In this document: positions 1 through 11,658 of the stretch, in pieces
Position numbering within the stretch: position 1 is the stretch's first letter
Layout of the letters: the number at the start of each line of letters is the position of its first letter
Assembly (NCBI GenBank): GCA_015183035.1
Contig: JACZZP010000003.1
Location: 868,001 to 932,000 of the forward strand
DNA length: 64,000 nt
Source of the DNA: Meloidogyne chitwoodi
Lineage: Eukaryota > Nematoda > Chromadorea > Rhabditida > Meloidogynidae
Reading direction: 5' to 3'
The notes under the pieces: model-generated
Database searches by the model: none
What the model was told of the DNA's origin: nothing
Seen by the model: only the letters and a program-made list of their open reading frames with translations
Made by a program: the position numbers and the translations under genes

Positions 1-2216
1 TAATTATTATTATTAAAAGTATTAAAAAAAAAAGATTCTTTTTTGGTTCAATTTTATTAAATGAAAATATTACTAAAATATTTATTTCTGGGAAAGGATT
101 AAATTAATAAATAAAAATGGATTTTATAAATAAATAAAATATTTTAAAAAGAAAAAAGAAAAGTAAAATATAAATAAAAATAATTTTTGACAAAAAGAGA
201 TTGATTATTACTAATAAAATATAAATAAATAAATATATATTTTAAAACAACCAAATGTTTTTGTTATTTTTATAAAAATTAAATAAACAAATAATATTTA
301 TTATTTAAAAGGCTTAAAATAAAAATAAACATTAAAAAACGATAATTTAATAAAAAATAAACTTGAAAAAGCACATAATTAAATAAATATACTTTTATAG
401 TAAATAATAAAATCAAGTTTATTTTTAGAAAGTTTATTTCTATAAATTAAACCTTTTCAAGTTTATTATATTTTATTATATTTAAGTTTATTATATTCAA
501 GTTTATTAGTATATATTTATTTTTATATTAAATAAACTTTAAAAAAAACAAACTTAAAAACTATTTAAGATAAATAAACTTTTTTTCAAGTTTATTTTAT
601 AATCTTTAAATATTATAACTAAGTTTATTTTTTAAAAGAAAAGTTAAATAAACTTGAGCAAAGCTTGATCTTTTATTAAATATTAATATTTTAAATAAAT
701 ATGTATATTTATTTTATATTTTGTGTGTATTTAAAAAAATAAAAAATTTTGGGAGGACGTGTTTTTAAAGAATATATTTATTTATTTATTATTTTATTTA
801 TTTATTATATTATAAACAACTGTTATATATTATATTAAATTTTCTTTTTTATTTTTTTTTTATTTTGTTGTTTTTTTAAAAGAATTTTAAATTATATAAA
901 TAAAAAGCAATAAATAATATTTACTTATAAACAAAAAACAATTTTTATAAAATTAAAAAAATGATTGAAAAATGATATGAGGGAAAAATATTTTTAAAAA
1001 TCATATGACTCAATTATATAAATAGAAAAATATATACTTCTTAAAATTATTTAAAAAAATTTAATAAGCTATTTAAATGTAAATAAACAAATTAATTTAC
1101 TTAATTTTTAACAATTTTTATAAAAAGAATTTAAAAGATGATGTTATTTTAAATAATATAATAGTTAGATATTAGAAAATATATTCATTTTTAAATATCT
1201 CTGTTAATAAAAATGCCTTTCTATTTATGGATAAATTTTATTTTTAAAAATAAATTTTTAAAAATGAATTTCTAAATATCCACTAATCAAAAATTTATAA
1301 ATTTTTAATTTTTTTTGAATTAAAATATACGACAATTTTATTCATTTTATAATAAAAAATGTTTGTATTAAAATAAAAATATTAATTTAAAATGAATATT
1401 ATTTATTTTGAAACAAAAAATAAAAATATAATTTAATGTCTGGCCATATAAGAATGCCTAAAAAATTTTTAAATTTATTTCTAAAAATTAAAATTAAAAA
1501 AAAAAGCTAAATAAACAATCTAAAAAATTGTTTTTTTAATAAAAATAATATCATCTCCTTTTATTTAATATTTCTTTTTTCTACTAAAAATTATTTCCAT
1601 ATTTAGATATTTTTAAATATTGCTAATTTTGGTTTTATATAAATATTAAAATTTAAAATTATGTACTTTAAAAATTATTTTTAAATTTAATTGTTTTTTT
1701 CTCTCAAAAAATTAAATAAATAATATTTTTAAATTTTTTTAAACAATTTTATACACAATTGTATTGTTATTTAGAATTAGATATTAAATTAAATATTACA
1801 AAAAGACAATTATTTTTTTATTAAAAGAATTTAATTGTTTTTAAAATTATTTGTAAATTATAAACATTTTATGGTATTTAAATAGTGAGAGAATTTATTT
1901 GTGATAATGTTTTGTATGGTGTTTTGTTATTCTAAAATGTTCAAATAAGTTTTTTTTATATGTTTTAAAGGTGTTTTGTTCATAAGAATTTGTTTTATAA
2001 AATTGTTTTCGTAAAGTTATGTTGTTTTGAGTTTGTTTTGTCAATGTTTTTGTTAGTGAATATGTTTGGAGATAAACTAAATAAAATAAGTATTTGCAAT
2101 AAAAACTAAAAACAGTTTTTATATATAAATTTAAATAATATCAAAATAAATACTACTTAAATAAAACCATGAGATTTGTTTAAATAAAATCGATTTACTT
2201 AATATTTAAAATTAAT
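1..2216. other. Gene-free AT-rich stretch with dispersed AAGTTTATT motifs
   Basis: No open frame of useful length or recognisable exon is seen on either strand. Between about 410 and 660 the motif AAGTTTATT and its complement AATAAACTT recur many times, giving a low-complexity, partly palindromic patch. From 1870 to 2060 the plus strand becomes T/G-rich (TGTTTTGTT runs). Nothing else stands out. Confidence 0.6.
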
Positions 2217-3569
2217 TTAAATTTTAATTGTTCTATTTGGCATTGAAGTTTCCGGCATTGGGGCAACTTGATTAATATTTGATGAATTTATATTTTTACA
2301 TCTAAAAATAACTTGTCTATAATTTCTTATTGTTACAATCGTTACCTTAAAATAAAATTAAAAATTAATTTTAAAATATTAACTTACAATTGGATTTAAA
2401 ATAGCAACTAATGATCCCAAACCGCTAGTAAGAAAGATTGCAATAGGTGAAGAAAAGAGACCAGGTAAATTAAATAAAAAATTCAAATTAGCAAATAAAT
2501 TGGAAATAAATGTTAATAAAGGTATAATAGCCTATAAGATGTTTTAAAATTATTTTAAAAATTTTACCTGAGAAATCAAAACAATACTTATTTGTTTATT
2601 CATATTACGTATTTTACTCATTTCTATTCCTTTGCAATGAAGATAAACATGAATTTGAATTTTTATTCCACAAAAAATGATTATTAAATAATTAATTATT
2701 GTTAATGCTGAGGCATAATTACCGACAAAAATTGATAAATAATTATTCTAGAATATAAATTAAAAAGAATTAAAATAAATAAATAAATGCTCCGTATAAT
2801 GATTTTTTAATTAAATCTTTTTACCCTTGTTCTAAGTCCAACAACATAATTTTTAATAGTATCATTATCTAAATCAAAAATTTGTGCCAATTCATAATTT
2901 GTTAAATGCTCATTTTCTGGAGTTGGATGATTTGAAATAAAAGAACAAACGTATAAAATTAAAAGTAAAATCATTACAGAAAAAAGTAAAATTAATTGAT
3001 GTTTAAATTTAACATTAATATTACTATAAATAAAATTTTAAAGAATAAATATTTAAAATTACCAAACAATAGTTAAATATCGATAAATAAATAATGTACA
3101 AACATTCATTGTTGTTAATCTTGACATAAAATGGTTGAAAAGAAGAATTATGCTTTGCCAAGGATTTGGAAGAAAATGTATTGGTCCATAATCCCAGTTT
3201 GTACCCACTCCATTATCAGAAGCATAATTCTTTTTAAAATTTAATTATTTATTTTTTAATTTAAAGGATTGTAATTTTGCTAATAAAACAGTAAAAAACA
3301 AACACAAAAACAAACTACACAAAGGAGAAACATATCTAAAACAATTATAAAACAAACAAAACAACTATAAAACAACTTACAGGTTGAGATATAGAAAAAG
3401 CAGCAATAGCAATAATATCAACAAAACAAGTTTGTAATAATATTTTACTATAAACTTGCATTTCTTTCATTGTATAACGTAAAATTAAATAAATTAATAA
3501 TAAATTGGAAAATAATCCAAATGTTGCAAAACAAAGAATAGTTGTAGAATATATTAATGCTACTCCCAT
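2217..3569 (-). CDS. Seven-transmembrane serpentine receptor (nematode chemoreceptor type)
   Basis: Multi-exon gene starting at the ATG at 3569 (MGVALIYSTTILCF) and ending in a TAA at 2217. The first exon (to about 3379) holds helix I and the start of helix II, with a nematode chemoreceptor-like pattern (FSNLLLIYLILRY, then YSKILLQTCFVDI). Later exons carry LFIYRYLTIVW near helix III, a hydrophobic block near 2950-3010 (LLFSVMILLLILYVCSF), IHVYLHCKGIEM, two further helices with LFNLPGLF and LGSLVAILNPI, and a last exon beginning VTIVRNYRQVIF, the usual NP..T...YR signature after helix VII. This arrangement fits the Str/Srd/Srh-type nematode receptors, probably acting in sensory neuron membranes. 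Which subfamily is not settled. All exons read open, so it looks intact. Confidence 0.75.
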
Positions 3570-4259
3570 TATTTATTATAAAAATCTGAAAATTTAGGTT
3601 TAATAATTAAACTTTAAATTCATCATTTAATAGAAACAGCTCAGTTTTGACATATAAAGTATATAAATGACATATATAATTTGTGATAAGTTCTGAACTA
3701 TTCTAACCACAAATAACTTATTTAAAAAATATTATTTATTAATCAAAAAATTGCTTTATATAATTGTAAACAATTGTGTAGAAAGGACTTATAAATTATT
3801 TAAATTAAAAATATTTTTCATTATTTTACTTTAATTGTCAGGTGTATATTTACTTTAAATTTTAAAATATTTTAAATGCCAATTTTATCAAATATACTTA
3901 TATGTACATAAATAATAAAAAATAAAAGTGCAGTCTAATATTACTGTAAATTAAATAATTTAAAGCTATACATTTAAAAAAGAATTGAGCATTGTGACCA
4001 GTGCTTGGAAGCTTGTACCAAAATTCGTACTGGTCTTGTACTACGAAGTACGAGTACGAGGGAAAAAAATGACTAAAGTACGAGGTACGAGGCATAAGTA
4101 CGAGCTCGTATTTAAGGTTTAAATTTGCGCCAAATTTCTTTCTTTTCCATGCGGAAATAAAATTTTCACTCCATCTCTAGCGAAAAGTAAAGAAAAGGGA
4201 ACGTTTATTCACCTTCCATTGTATTTAGCTAATTTTCAAAAAAAAATCAGAATAATTTA
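3570..4259. other. Intergenic region with a GTACGAG repeat block
   Basis: The gap between the receptor start and the ALG11 stop. About 3990-4115 holds repeated GTACGAG/CTCGTAC units, GC-richer than the surroundings. No exon is seen. Confidence 0.5.
3990..4115. repeat. GTACGAG short-unit repeat, probably a truncated foldback element
   Basis: The heptamer GTACGAG and close variants occur several times (around 4029-4050, 4077-4092 and 4097-4110), with an opposite-strand partner TTCGTACTGG near 4023. The left side begins CAGTGCTTGGAAGC, which resembles the CA-GTG start of hAT-like terminal repeats, but no matching right end is found. It resembles the other short-unit GC-rich elements at 43.0, 46.7, 51.5 and 62.8 kb. 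Confidence 0.4.
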
Positions 4260-6547
4260 TTAAATATAATAAATTAACAAATAATCACAAAAATATTTAA
4301 ATTTAATTTGTTTTTTCAAAAAAAGGACGAAATTAAATCACAAAATTTATTTTCAAAGCAATTATCAGAAAAACATAAAACCTTTTTTCTTGCAGCATTA
4401 CGTATAATTTTTCTTTCATCGGCATTCATTTCCAAAATATTAATAATTGAATTAGCATATTCTTTAATTTATTTTTTATTTATTTAAAAAAAAAAAAGTT
4501 TTTTATTTATTTACCTTCATTTGTAGAAGCTAAAAATCCACAAGTATTATTATCACCAATAATATCTAATGCTGGACCACCTTAAATAAAAAATAAAATT
4601 TTAATTTTTATTGTTAGACCAAAAATTAAAAAAAATAAAATTTAAACATTTTTTTACATTTAAATTACAAATATAAAAATTAAATAGCTAAATTTTTAAA
4701 TAAAAAAGATATATTAAAAAATAACCAGAATTATGTGCTAACATAATAATTCCTGCAGCCATACATTCAACAACAGAAATTCCAAAATGCTCATTCCACA
4801 TTGTATGAATTCCAATAAGTGAATTCTTTAAATTAAATTATTAAAAAAAATCAAAAAATTACTTTCATCAATTCTTCCAATCTTTCCCAAGTTACATTTA
4901 ATTCCCAATTAATTTCAAAATCAGGTTTCATACCAAATTTATCAAGAGCATAATTTTGCAAATATTCTACTCGTTTTAAATCTTCATCATTACGACAACC
5001 ACCAGCAATAATTAATTTAATCTTTAATTTTTTTTAAATTAAATTATATTTAAATAAATTATTTACATTTATATTAATTTTTCTTTCTTTAATTAATTGT
5101 CTCACTTGAGCAAAAATATCTATTTGCTATAAAATAATTAAATTTAATTTTTTAAAAAACAAATAACCTTCTCATGATTTTTTTCTTTCCTAATTTGACC
5201 AATTGAGAGAATTTGAACATTAAACATTTTTTCATCATTATCTTCTGATTTATTTTCCAATTTTAAAAGTTGTTCAACATTACAAGGTGGAAAAACAATA
5301 TAAGGCTTTGATGACCAAAGCTTTTCAATATGTGAAGCTGTCCAACTTAAAATTTTATTTTTAATATCAAAATTTTATTAAAGTTTTCAAAAAAAAAAAG
5401 AGAGAAAACTCAAAATGATTTAAAACTGAAATTTTTAGAAAATAAAATTTAAAAAATAACCTTCCATTTACCAATGTTAATTGAGAACAACGGCCACAGG
5501 TTTTATAGAGAAGAGCAATAGCCATATAATAAAACAATTTTACTTTTGTTAATAAAAGACTAGAAGAAATTGTAGCAGAATTATTATAAGTAGTTGTTCG
5601 TGAATCCACTAATTGAATCATTTCTAAAAATATATAAAAAAACATAAATTAGGGAAAGGAAGGAACTTTCTAATTTTCCATGTAATTTTATTATTTTTTA
5701 AGTTTTAGTTGTATTATTTTTATCACATATTTAATAATTATAATAAAATATAAAAATAAATAAAACCTGTTGTGATCGTTGGATAATGAATATAACTAAT
5801 CGTTTTAGCTCCTCCTAACCAATAAAACAGAGGTAAAGTCAAAGGACAACCAGTAGTATCAATAAACCTTTTTTTTTAATTTTAATTAAAATTAAAAAAA
5901 TTTAAACCATTCTGGACTATATTTCAACAAAGCTTCAAATCCAACAATAAAACCAGCAAATAATTGGGCTATTAATGTAAAACGAGGATAATTTTTTGAT
6001 TCCAATAACCATCTTGATTGAAGAAAAATAAAAACAAGACGGTCGGTTGGAACTGAAATATTGAAGCGAGAATTTGCCTAAAAAAAGAATTTAAAAAAAT
6101 TAGTATTCAGAATTTAATTAAAAAATAGATATTTTAAAATATAATTAAAAGAAAAAAAATAAACCTTTGTAATAATCTGTTCAGGAGTTTTATCAGTATC
6201 ACCCGTATAGATAACAAACTTCAGTTCGGGAAACCTTAATAAAATTTAAATTTTCTACATTTTTTTATTTAAAAGATTTCAAAAAATATATTCAGTCTTC
6301 GAATTTGTAATAAAATTTAAATTACCTGTCATGCATAGCACTTAATGCCAGCCAAAGTACTCTTTCACCACCACCACAAGCATCACAATAAGGATGAAAA
6401 AAGGCAAATGTAGCTTGTCTATATAAAAAATTATTTATTTATATAAATTAAACAAAAAAATCAAAACCTGTTTCTTCTAATGTATAAAAAAAGTAAATAA
6501 ATTGGAGTCAAAAATATAATAAATGAGAATAATAACAAAAAAGGCAT
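4260..6547 (-). CDS. ALG11: ALG11-type GDP-mannose alpha-1,2-mannosyltransferase
   Basis: Adds alpha-1,2 mannoses to the dolichol-linked Man3GlcNAc2 precursor on the cytosolic face of the ER. The start at 6547 gives an N-terminal membrane anchor ([20 protein letters not shown]), as in family members. Exons then read [18 protein letters not shown], a family hallmark block; [38 protein letters not shown], the ALG11-typical HYP motif; a hydrophobic segment near 5500; [27 protein letters not shown], the GT4 start; and the donor-binding block [21 protein letters not shown] followed by AHNSGGPALDI. About ten short introns. An acceptor-like TTTTTTAG lies 10 bases before the start, consistent with trans-splicing behind the SYS1 relic on the same strand. 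The C-terminal tail is read to the TAA at 4260. Confidence 0.9.
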
Positions 6548-6556
6548 TTAAGAAAT

Positions 6557-6572
6557 CTAAAAAATATTAAAA
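6557..6572 (-). promoter_or_regulatory. Probable trans-splice acceptor for the ALG11 gene
   Basis: On the minus strand a T-rich tract ending TTTTTTAG sits 10 bases before the ATG at 6547, with no upstream exon that needs it. Only about 50 bases separate it from the end of the SYS1 relic on the same strand, a nematode operon-like layout. The trans-splicing role is inferred. Confidence 0.4.
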
Positions 6573-6605
6573 TTTAAGTATCATCTTAAATCTATTCAAT
6601 TATTA

Positions 6606-6888
6606 TTAAAATAAAAATTCAAGAAGAAGCGTGTCTACTAGCACAAGTAATATAAAGGCACAAAAAATAAAACAAATAAAAATCATTAATCTACCAGGCT
6701 AAAATTATTATTATTTTAGACTTAAAAGTTTTTTAAAATAAACCTCAAAAAGTTCAGCAAGTGAAGGAATATATCTAGAAAAACTACATAAAATCTGCGC
6801 TATAGAACGCAATATTTAGACAAATAATTTGTCCAACAATTAATGTTGGATCCCAAATACTTGTACAAAAAGCTCCAGAACCAAACAT
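6606..6888 (-). pseudogene. SYS1: SYS1-like Golgi membrane protein relic (frameshifted, truncated)
   Basis: SYS1 is a small four-helix Golgi protein that recruits the ARFRP1 GTPase. From the ATG at 6888 the frame reads MFGSGAFCTSIWDPTLIVGQ, matching the family's N-terminal WDP.LI..QI block, but stops about 34 codons in. Another frame continues with CSFSRYIPSLAELFE, which aligns with the family segment before helix II. After a short intron-like gap comes PGRLMIFICFIFCAF and a stop at 6606. The second half of the protein (two helices and tail) is missing before ALG11 begins. One frameshift plus loss of about half the protein suggests a pseudogene or an assembly error. It could have been the first gene of an operon with ALG11. 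Confidence 0.5.
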
Positions 6889-7525
6889 ATATTTAGTAAA
6901 TTTTAAACCTTTAAATTTGATTATTATAATATTAAACATTTCCAATTATTTTAAGTATTTTTAACAATTAAAAAACGATAATATAAAAAAAGTAAAACAA
7001 TTTTAGTAACCATTTCTCAGTTTATTTATTCATTGTATTTAAAATCTTAACCTTTTAACCAAATACCGGCTAGTCGCAAAATAATATGCCAAATAAAGAG
7101 AATTAGAAAGACTAATTGTGGCAAGCCTGCGACTAACCGGTCCAATATAACCGCCACAAAAAAAAAAAGAAAACGGTGAGAAGATGATAATTAAAAATAG
7201 AAGGAAATCCCCTTTATTAGAACAAAGTCTAAATTATTGGTTGGTAGCTAAGACACAAATTAATATTTAAGAAAAAATAATTATAGTATGTCCAAAATTT
7301 TAAATTAAAATATTTTAATTGGCATTTATTTTTTAAACATTTTTAGGATTCATAAACAAAAAATAATAATAATATATCAGGGAATCCTCAACATATATAT
7401 AACATGTTTATATATAAATTATAATTTTGTTGAGATGTGTTATGGACGGTAAAATAAGTCAAAAGCGCGTGTTACAAAAAAAGCGTTAGGAGACAAGAAA
7501 AGATTAAAATAATTAAAAATGTTTT
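6889..7525. other. Intergenic region with one miniature inverted-repeat element
   Basis: Between the SYS1 relic and the 3' end of the SH3 adaptor gene. It holds the 78-bp inverted-repeat element at 7064-7141; no exon is seen. Confidence 0.5.
7064..7141. mobile_element. 78-bp miniature inverted-repeat element
   Basis: Ends are ACCGGCTAGTCGCA and, reversed, ACCGGTTAGTCGCA (13 of 14 match). The interior contains TATGCCAAATAAAGAGAATTA, which closely matches the reverse complement of the interior of the element at 11187-11269. It appears to be a small non-autonomous member of one family with the copies at 11.2 and 11.3 kb. Confidence 0.5.
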
Positions 7526-10500
7526 TTATATTTTGTTTGTTGAAATGTTGTTGTTGTTGATATGTTTGTTTTGAGTTGCTTCCACTCGCCGACGCAGATC
7601 AACCAATTCTCCATTCATTTCTGAAAAGCGACGATTGCATTCCTCTACAAAACGATCAAAATCAAAACGAGAAATCCATTGAGACGAAGATGTAATATTA
7701 GAAGGCTGTAACTGACAAAAAGAAATTCCACCACCAGTGTTTGTTATTGTTGTTCGATCATTAATTGTGGAAAGAACAGATTCAGGTGAAGAAGATAATA
7801 ATGGAATTGTTGGAATTTCTCCTTTTGTTGAAGTAATTATTGTTGAATTAAGCGAAGGATAAAGAGAAATTGAAGGAACCTAAATTTGTAAAATAAAATT
7901 AATTTAACGTTCTACCAAAATAATTTTTTTTTAAACTTACATGACTCGTTAGTGTAGTTTTAGGTTGTTGAACACCAATTCTTTCTCCATAACGTTGTTG
8001 AGATTGATTAGTTTCCTCGCTAACTAAAAATGTTAAAATATTTTCATATTTAAGCTCAAATATATTAATTTATATATGAAAGTGTTCTTACTTAAGTCTA
8101 CCCAGCTTAAATAAAGAATTTATTAAATTGTCAAAAATGGCTAGGAACAGATTAAATATTTTAAAAAGAAAAAAAGAAGTTATTATTACGATTTGATGAG
8201 AAAATACTTGTCGTCTTATTACTTCCTGTTGCTGTTGTTGTTTGAATTGAAGTTGTTTTTGAATTTGTAGTGGTGGTAGATGTTGTTGTTATAGTCATCT
8301 CCAACATTGTTGTACTATCACAGTTGAAAGAATCTTTTGTATTGGCAGCTAACATTGCAGCAGAATTCTTTAAAAAATAAATTTTTAAAATATAATTAAA
8401 GAGATAAAAAAATAAAAAAGAATTAATGTTCAGAGTAAATAATTAACTGATCTAAAATATCGATAAGCTTGAAAAGGTTTCAATCAATTTTAAACTATCT
8501 CAACGTTGAATAAAATGTAAATAGTATAAAAAAAGTAATTTTAAATATTTTTTACCATTAAAAAATTCTTCAATTTCTTACCACTTTAGAAGGTGGACGT
8601 TTGTTCGATGGAGCAATTTTTGTTCGAACATTAACAATTGAAGAGGAAGTCAGCAATTTATTATTTTTATTTGGCCCACCACCATTATTATTATTATCAA
8701 AATCAGTCATTTTTGGTTCAGCGCATGTAGTTGAAGAATCTATTTTCCCTCCAGCACCAAGAATTGTAGAATTACGAGAACCTGGTTGTTGTAAAGGTAA
8801 TTTTCCACCAGGAAATAATATTTTTTGCATTCCAGCAATCATTGAATGTCGATTTCCAGGAATATTAGAAAGAATATTTGGTATTGTAGTTGTTGGACTA
8901 ACATTATTATTGTTTTCAACATCATTTGAAAGTGAAATAGCAGAAGTTGTCATTAATTTATCAGTATTTATATCAGATATTGGCAGTTTAGTTTCAGATG
9001 TCGTATATACATGTTTTGGTGATGAATCTTTAAAATTAAAATAAAAAACTTAATTAGATGATGAGAAGAAGAATAATGATCTACTATAAGGATATTTTTG
9101 GATAATTTTATCTTTCTATAAGAGGATAATTCTCTTAATTATAAAAATATTTTTAAAAATAGACCAACTGATAAGAAAATAGATGAGAAAAAAAGATATA
9201 AAATAATATTCATTTAAAAGTAAAAAAAGCTACTTTCATATTAGGAAAATATAAAAAACCTGAAAATAGAGAGTCACGAACAAAAGCAACAGGTTGATGC
9301 TGGCCTTGAGTTGTAGTAACAAATTTTTGTGGTTTCGCGGGAAGAGAAGGTGGTTGATGCGAAATTTGTGAAGTTTGAAATGAAGAATCGGAAGGGAGAA
9401 ATTTGACAAAATTATCAGGGAATAATCCTCTACGGCCATCTGAAGATTCGGCAATGAACCATCCTTCATCATCGCATTGTCGACTAATAACAGAGACAAT
9501 AGCACCCTCTGGTAGACTGAGCTCGTCAGGAGCAGCCGCATCATATTTGTACAAAACTTTTGCTGTTTCTATTTAAAAATATTTTTTTAATTTAAAAAAA
9601 AAACAAAAACACTCTTTAAGATAAACCCAAATTTATTTGAAATAAAAATTTGCAAAATCTTTAACCTTTTTCCAATGGAAGTGCCGGTGAATGAGCATTT
9701 AAAGAGTTTTCAGTAATTAACGTAGATGTAATTCGACGTGCACAAGTTTCACCAGATCGGCCACTAATTGTGCTGCCTCTAAGAAGACTTGAGGGCAAAA
9801 CATTGCCGGTATGTAGAACACTAGGACTAGTCGTTCCAGTAGGAACACCATTGCCCAATGAAAAAGTGCCTCCAATTATAGTAGATTTTGGCGCTGATGA
9901 AGAAAGTTGATGGGCGCTAACACCGCTTATTAATGTGGAATGAGAATTTTCTTGATGTGATTTGTCTAAAATTTTATATACTTTGAAATAAAAAATTGTA
10001 AACCATGTGATGAATCGATAGACCGAGGGAATGTAGACGAAGGACTGCTCAATACAGCTAAAATTTGAATAATAATTCATAAAAAATAAATAAATTTTAT
10101 AAATATACGAGGAATTTGTTTTGAAGGTATTGGAGATGAAGTTGAGACAAAGTTTGTCGGATACATTCCAACAAGTCCTTTTTTTGCTGGATTGTTAGGA
10201 GAGTTTATAATTTCGCCGCGAGCCCAACCATCTTCTGTATGAGCCAAAATAACTAATTCATCACCTTCTTTTAAATCCAATTCGTCTGGTTGTTGAGCTG
10301 CATATGAGAAGCGAACAACAGCAGTTTCTGTTGACTGAAAAGGAAGACCAAATCCAGATAATGACGTATTCATTACTAAGATATTAGACTTTTAAATGAT
10401 TTATAAAAATTAAACCTCTATTCCTCAATGGTACATTATCAGATTTTGGTAAAGAAGTAGGGTTTCCTACAATTCCAGAACCATAATCTTTGCTTAATCT

Positions 10501-10600
10501 ATCCACAATACGTGCAACATTTCCTTTCTCACACTAGAAATTATAAATTATTTAATAAATCAATTCATAAGAAAAAAACCTGTTTTTGTTCACTGCTCAT
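7526..10600 (-). CDS. Two-SH3 adaptor protein, CIN85/CD2AP family
   Basis: Adaptor of the CIN85 (SH3KBP1)/CD2AP type, which links receptor endocytosis and the actin cortex. The start is the ATG at 10600 (MSSEQKQ); a second exon reads to NVPLRNR. SH3 domain 1 (roughly residues 60-120) contains VVRFSYAAQQPDELDLKEGD, EDGWARGE and GLVGMYPTNFV. SH3 domain 2 (about 9390-9560) contains KVLYKYDAAAPDELSLPEG, DDEGWFIAESSDGRRGLFP and NFVKF. Between and after them are proline motifs of the SH3-ligand type (PALPLEKG, PPSLPAKPQK, KRPPSK) and a long Ser/Thr/Asn-rich linker with a run of Thr (MTITTTSTTTTNSKTT). The last exon ends in a short charged helix (FDFDRFVEECNRRFSEMNGE) that suits the C-terminal coiled coil of the family. 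Two SH3 domains rather than the three of vertebrates are seen; a third could have been missed in linker exons. Confidence 0.8.
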
Positions 10601-11186
10601 TGGAGAAAGTGTTCTTAGCAATTAATTGTTTACAAAATATTTTTCCAAATATGTTAAGATTCAATTGTTATTTTTTTAAATATTCGTTAAAATCTGAAAA
10701 ATAGCATATTGTTTAATGAAAAATATGAAAATATTGCTTTAAAATTATAAATATCACAAAATTAATTCGTACGAAGAAGGGAAATTAATTCAAATATATT
10801 ACTTTCGAAGGATAGGTTTATTTTATCAAACCAGCTTGTAAAAGAATCACCAAATATTTATTTAGATCAAAGCGGCTCCAAAATTTTGAACAATATGATT
10901 TTAAAAATAACATAAGTGGCCACCTTGTGAAAGGATAAGGTGCTTACTCAGCAGAGAAACATACATATTGCAAGAACATTTCTAATGTAAAAAATAGGCT
11001 TTTTAAGGAAATATGTACTATGACTCATAAAAAATTAAAAAAAAAGTTTAGAAGCGTCATTGTAAAAACAAATTTTAGAAATTGTCTTTATGTTTTTTCA
11101 AAATGATTTTTAAAATAAATTTAATTTTGGGTTAGTGTAATATTGGACAAAATATCACCTTTTCCCATATTCATTTTTGGGGACAC

Positions 11187-11269
11187 GCCCGACTATGCGT
11201 CGTAGTCTCTAGTTTACTCTTTATCTCTAATTCTCTTTATTTAGCATACTATTCTGCGCCTAGTCGGGC
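11187..11269. mobile_element. 83-bp miniature inverted-repeat element
   Basis: Ends GCCCGACTATGCG and, reversed, GCCCGACTAGGCG (12 of 13 match). Interior reads CTCTTTATCTCTAATTCTC, also present in the neighbouring copy at 11315 and, reversed and shortened, in the copy at 7064. Confidence 0.55.
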
Positions 11270-11314
11270 TGTACCCATATTTTTTCATTGACTTCTGTCA
11301 TAATTTATGGGCAC

Positions 11315-11426
11315 GACCGACTAGGCGCCGCCTATTAGGCGCATGTAGTCTCTCGCTTCCTTTTTATCTCTAATTCTCTTCATTAGATATACTATTGCGC
11401 ACCAGATGGCCCGCGCCTAGTCGGTC
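11315..11426. mobile_element. Second, longer copy of the small inverted-repeat element
   Basis: Begins GACCGACTAGGCGC and ends GCGCCTAGTCGGTC, a near-perfect inverted repeat. The interior shares TTTTTATCTCTAATTCTCTT with the copy 130 bp upstream. A further GGCGCCTAGTTG follows just outside, so the right end may be nested or duplicated. Confidence 0.5.
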
Positions 11427-11658
11427 GGCGCCTAGTTGTCTGTACCCTAAATTTTTGCTATTATCGATTAACTTTTAAATTATATGTGATGCGCAGGGGA
11501 TTAAATCGCAAGCAATTCAATTTGCTGACACATAAATAAATATGATAGTCTATTTAATGCTGGGTAATTACTGTTCAACTATCATTTTCTCCTTTTATTT
11601 TGTTTTAGTTGTTGTTTTAGTTTCATTAAATAATTTTTCAGCTAAATATATTTAAAAA

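Larger units (their letters stand above)
10601..11658. other. Divergent intergenic region between SH3 adaptor and ferritin
   Basis: Holds two copies of a small inverted-repeat element (11187-11269 and 11315-11426). The stretch at 11480-11640 is likely the ferritin promoter; a GATA-type site (TGATAG) is present near 11543. A T-rich acceptor (ATTTTTCAG) lies 17 bases before the ferritin ATG and probably marks trans-splicing. Confidence 0.5.

Noticed and set aside
8601..9044. 147-codon open frame on the plus strand
   Set aside because: It is antisense to a low-complexity exon of the SH3 adaptor; its composition mirrors the coding strand and no domain is seen.
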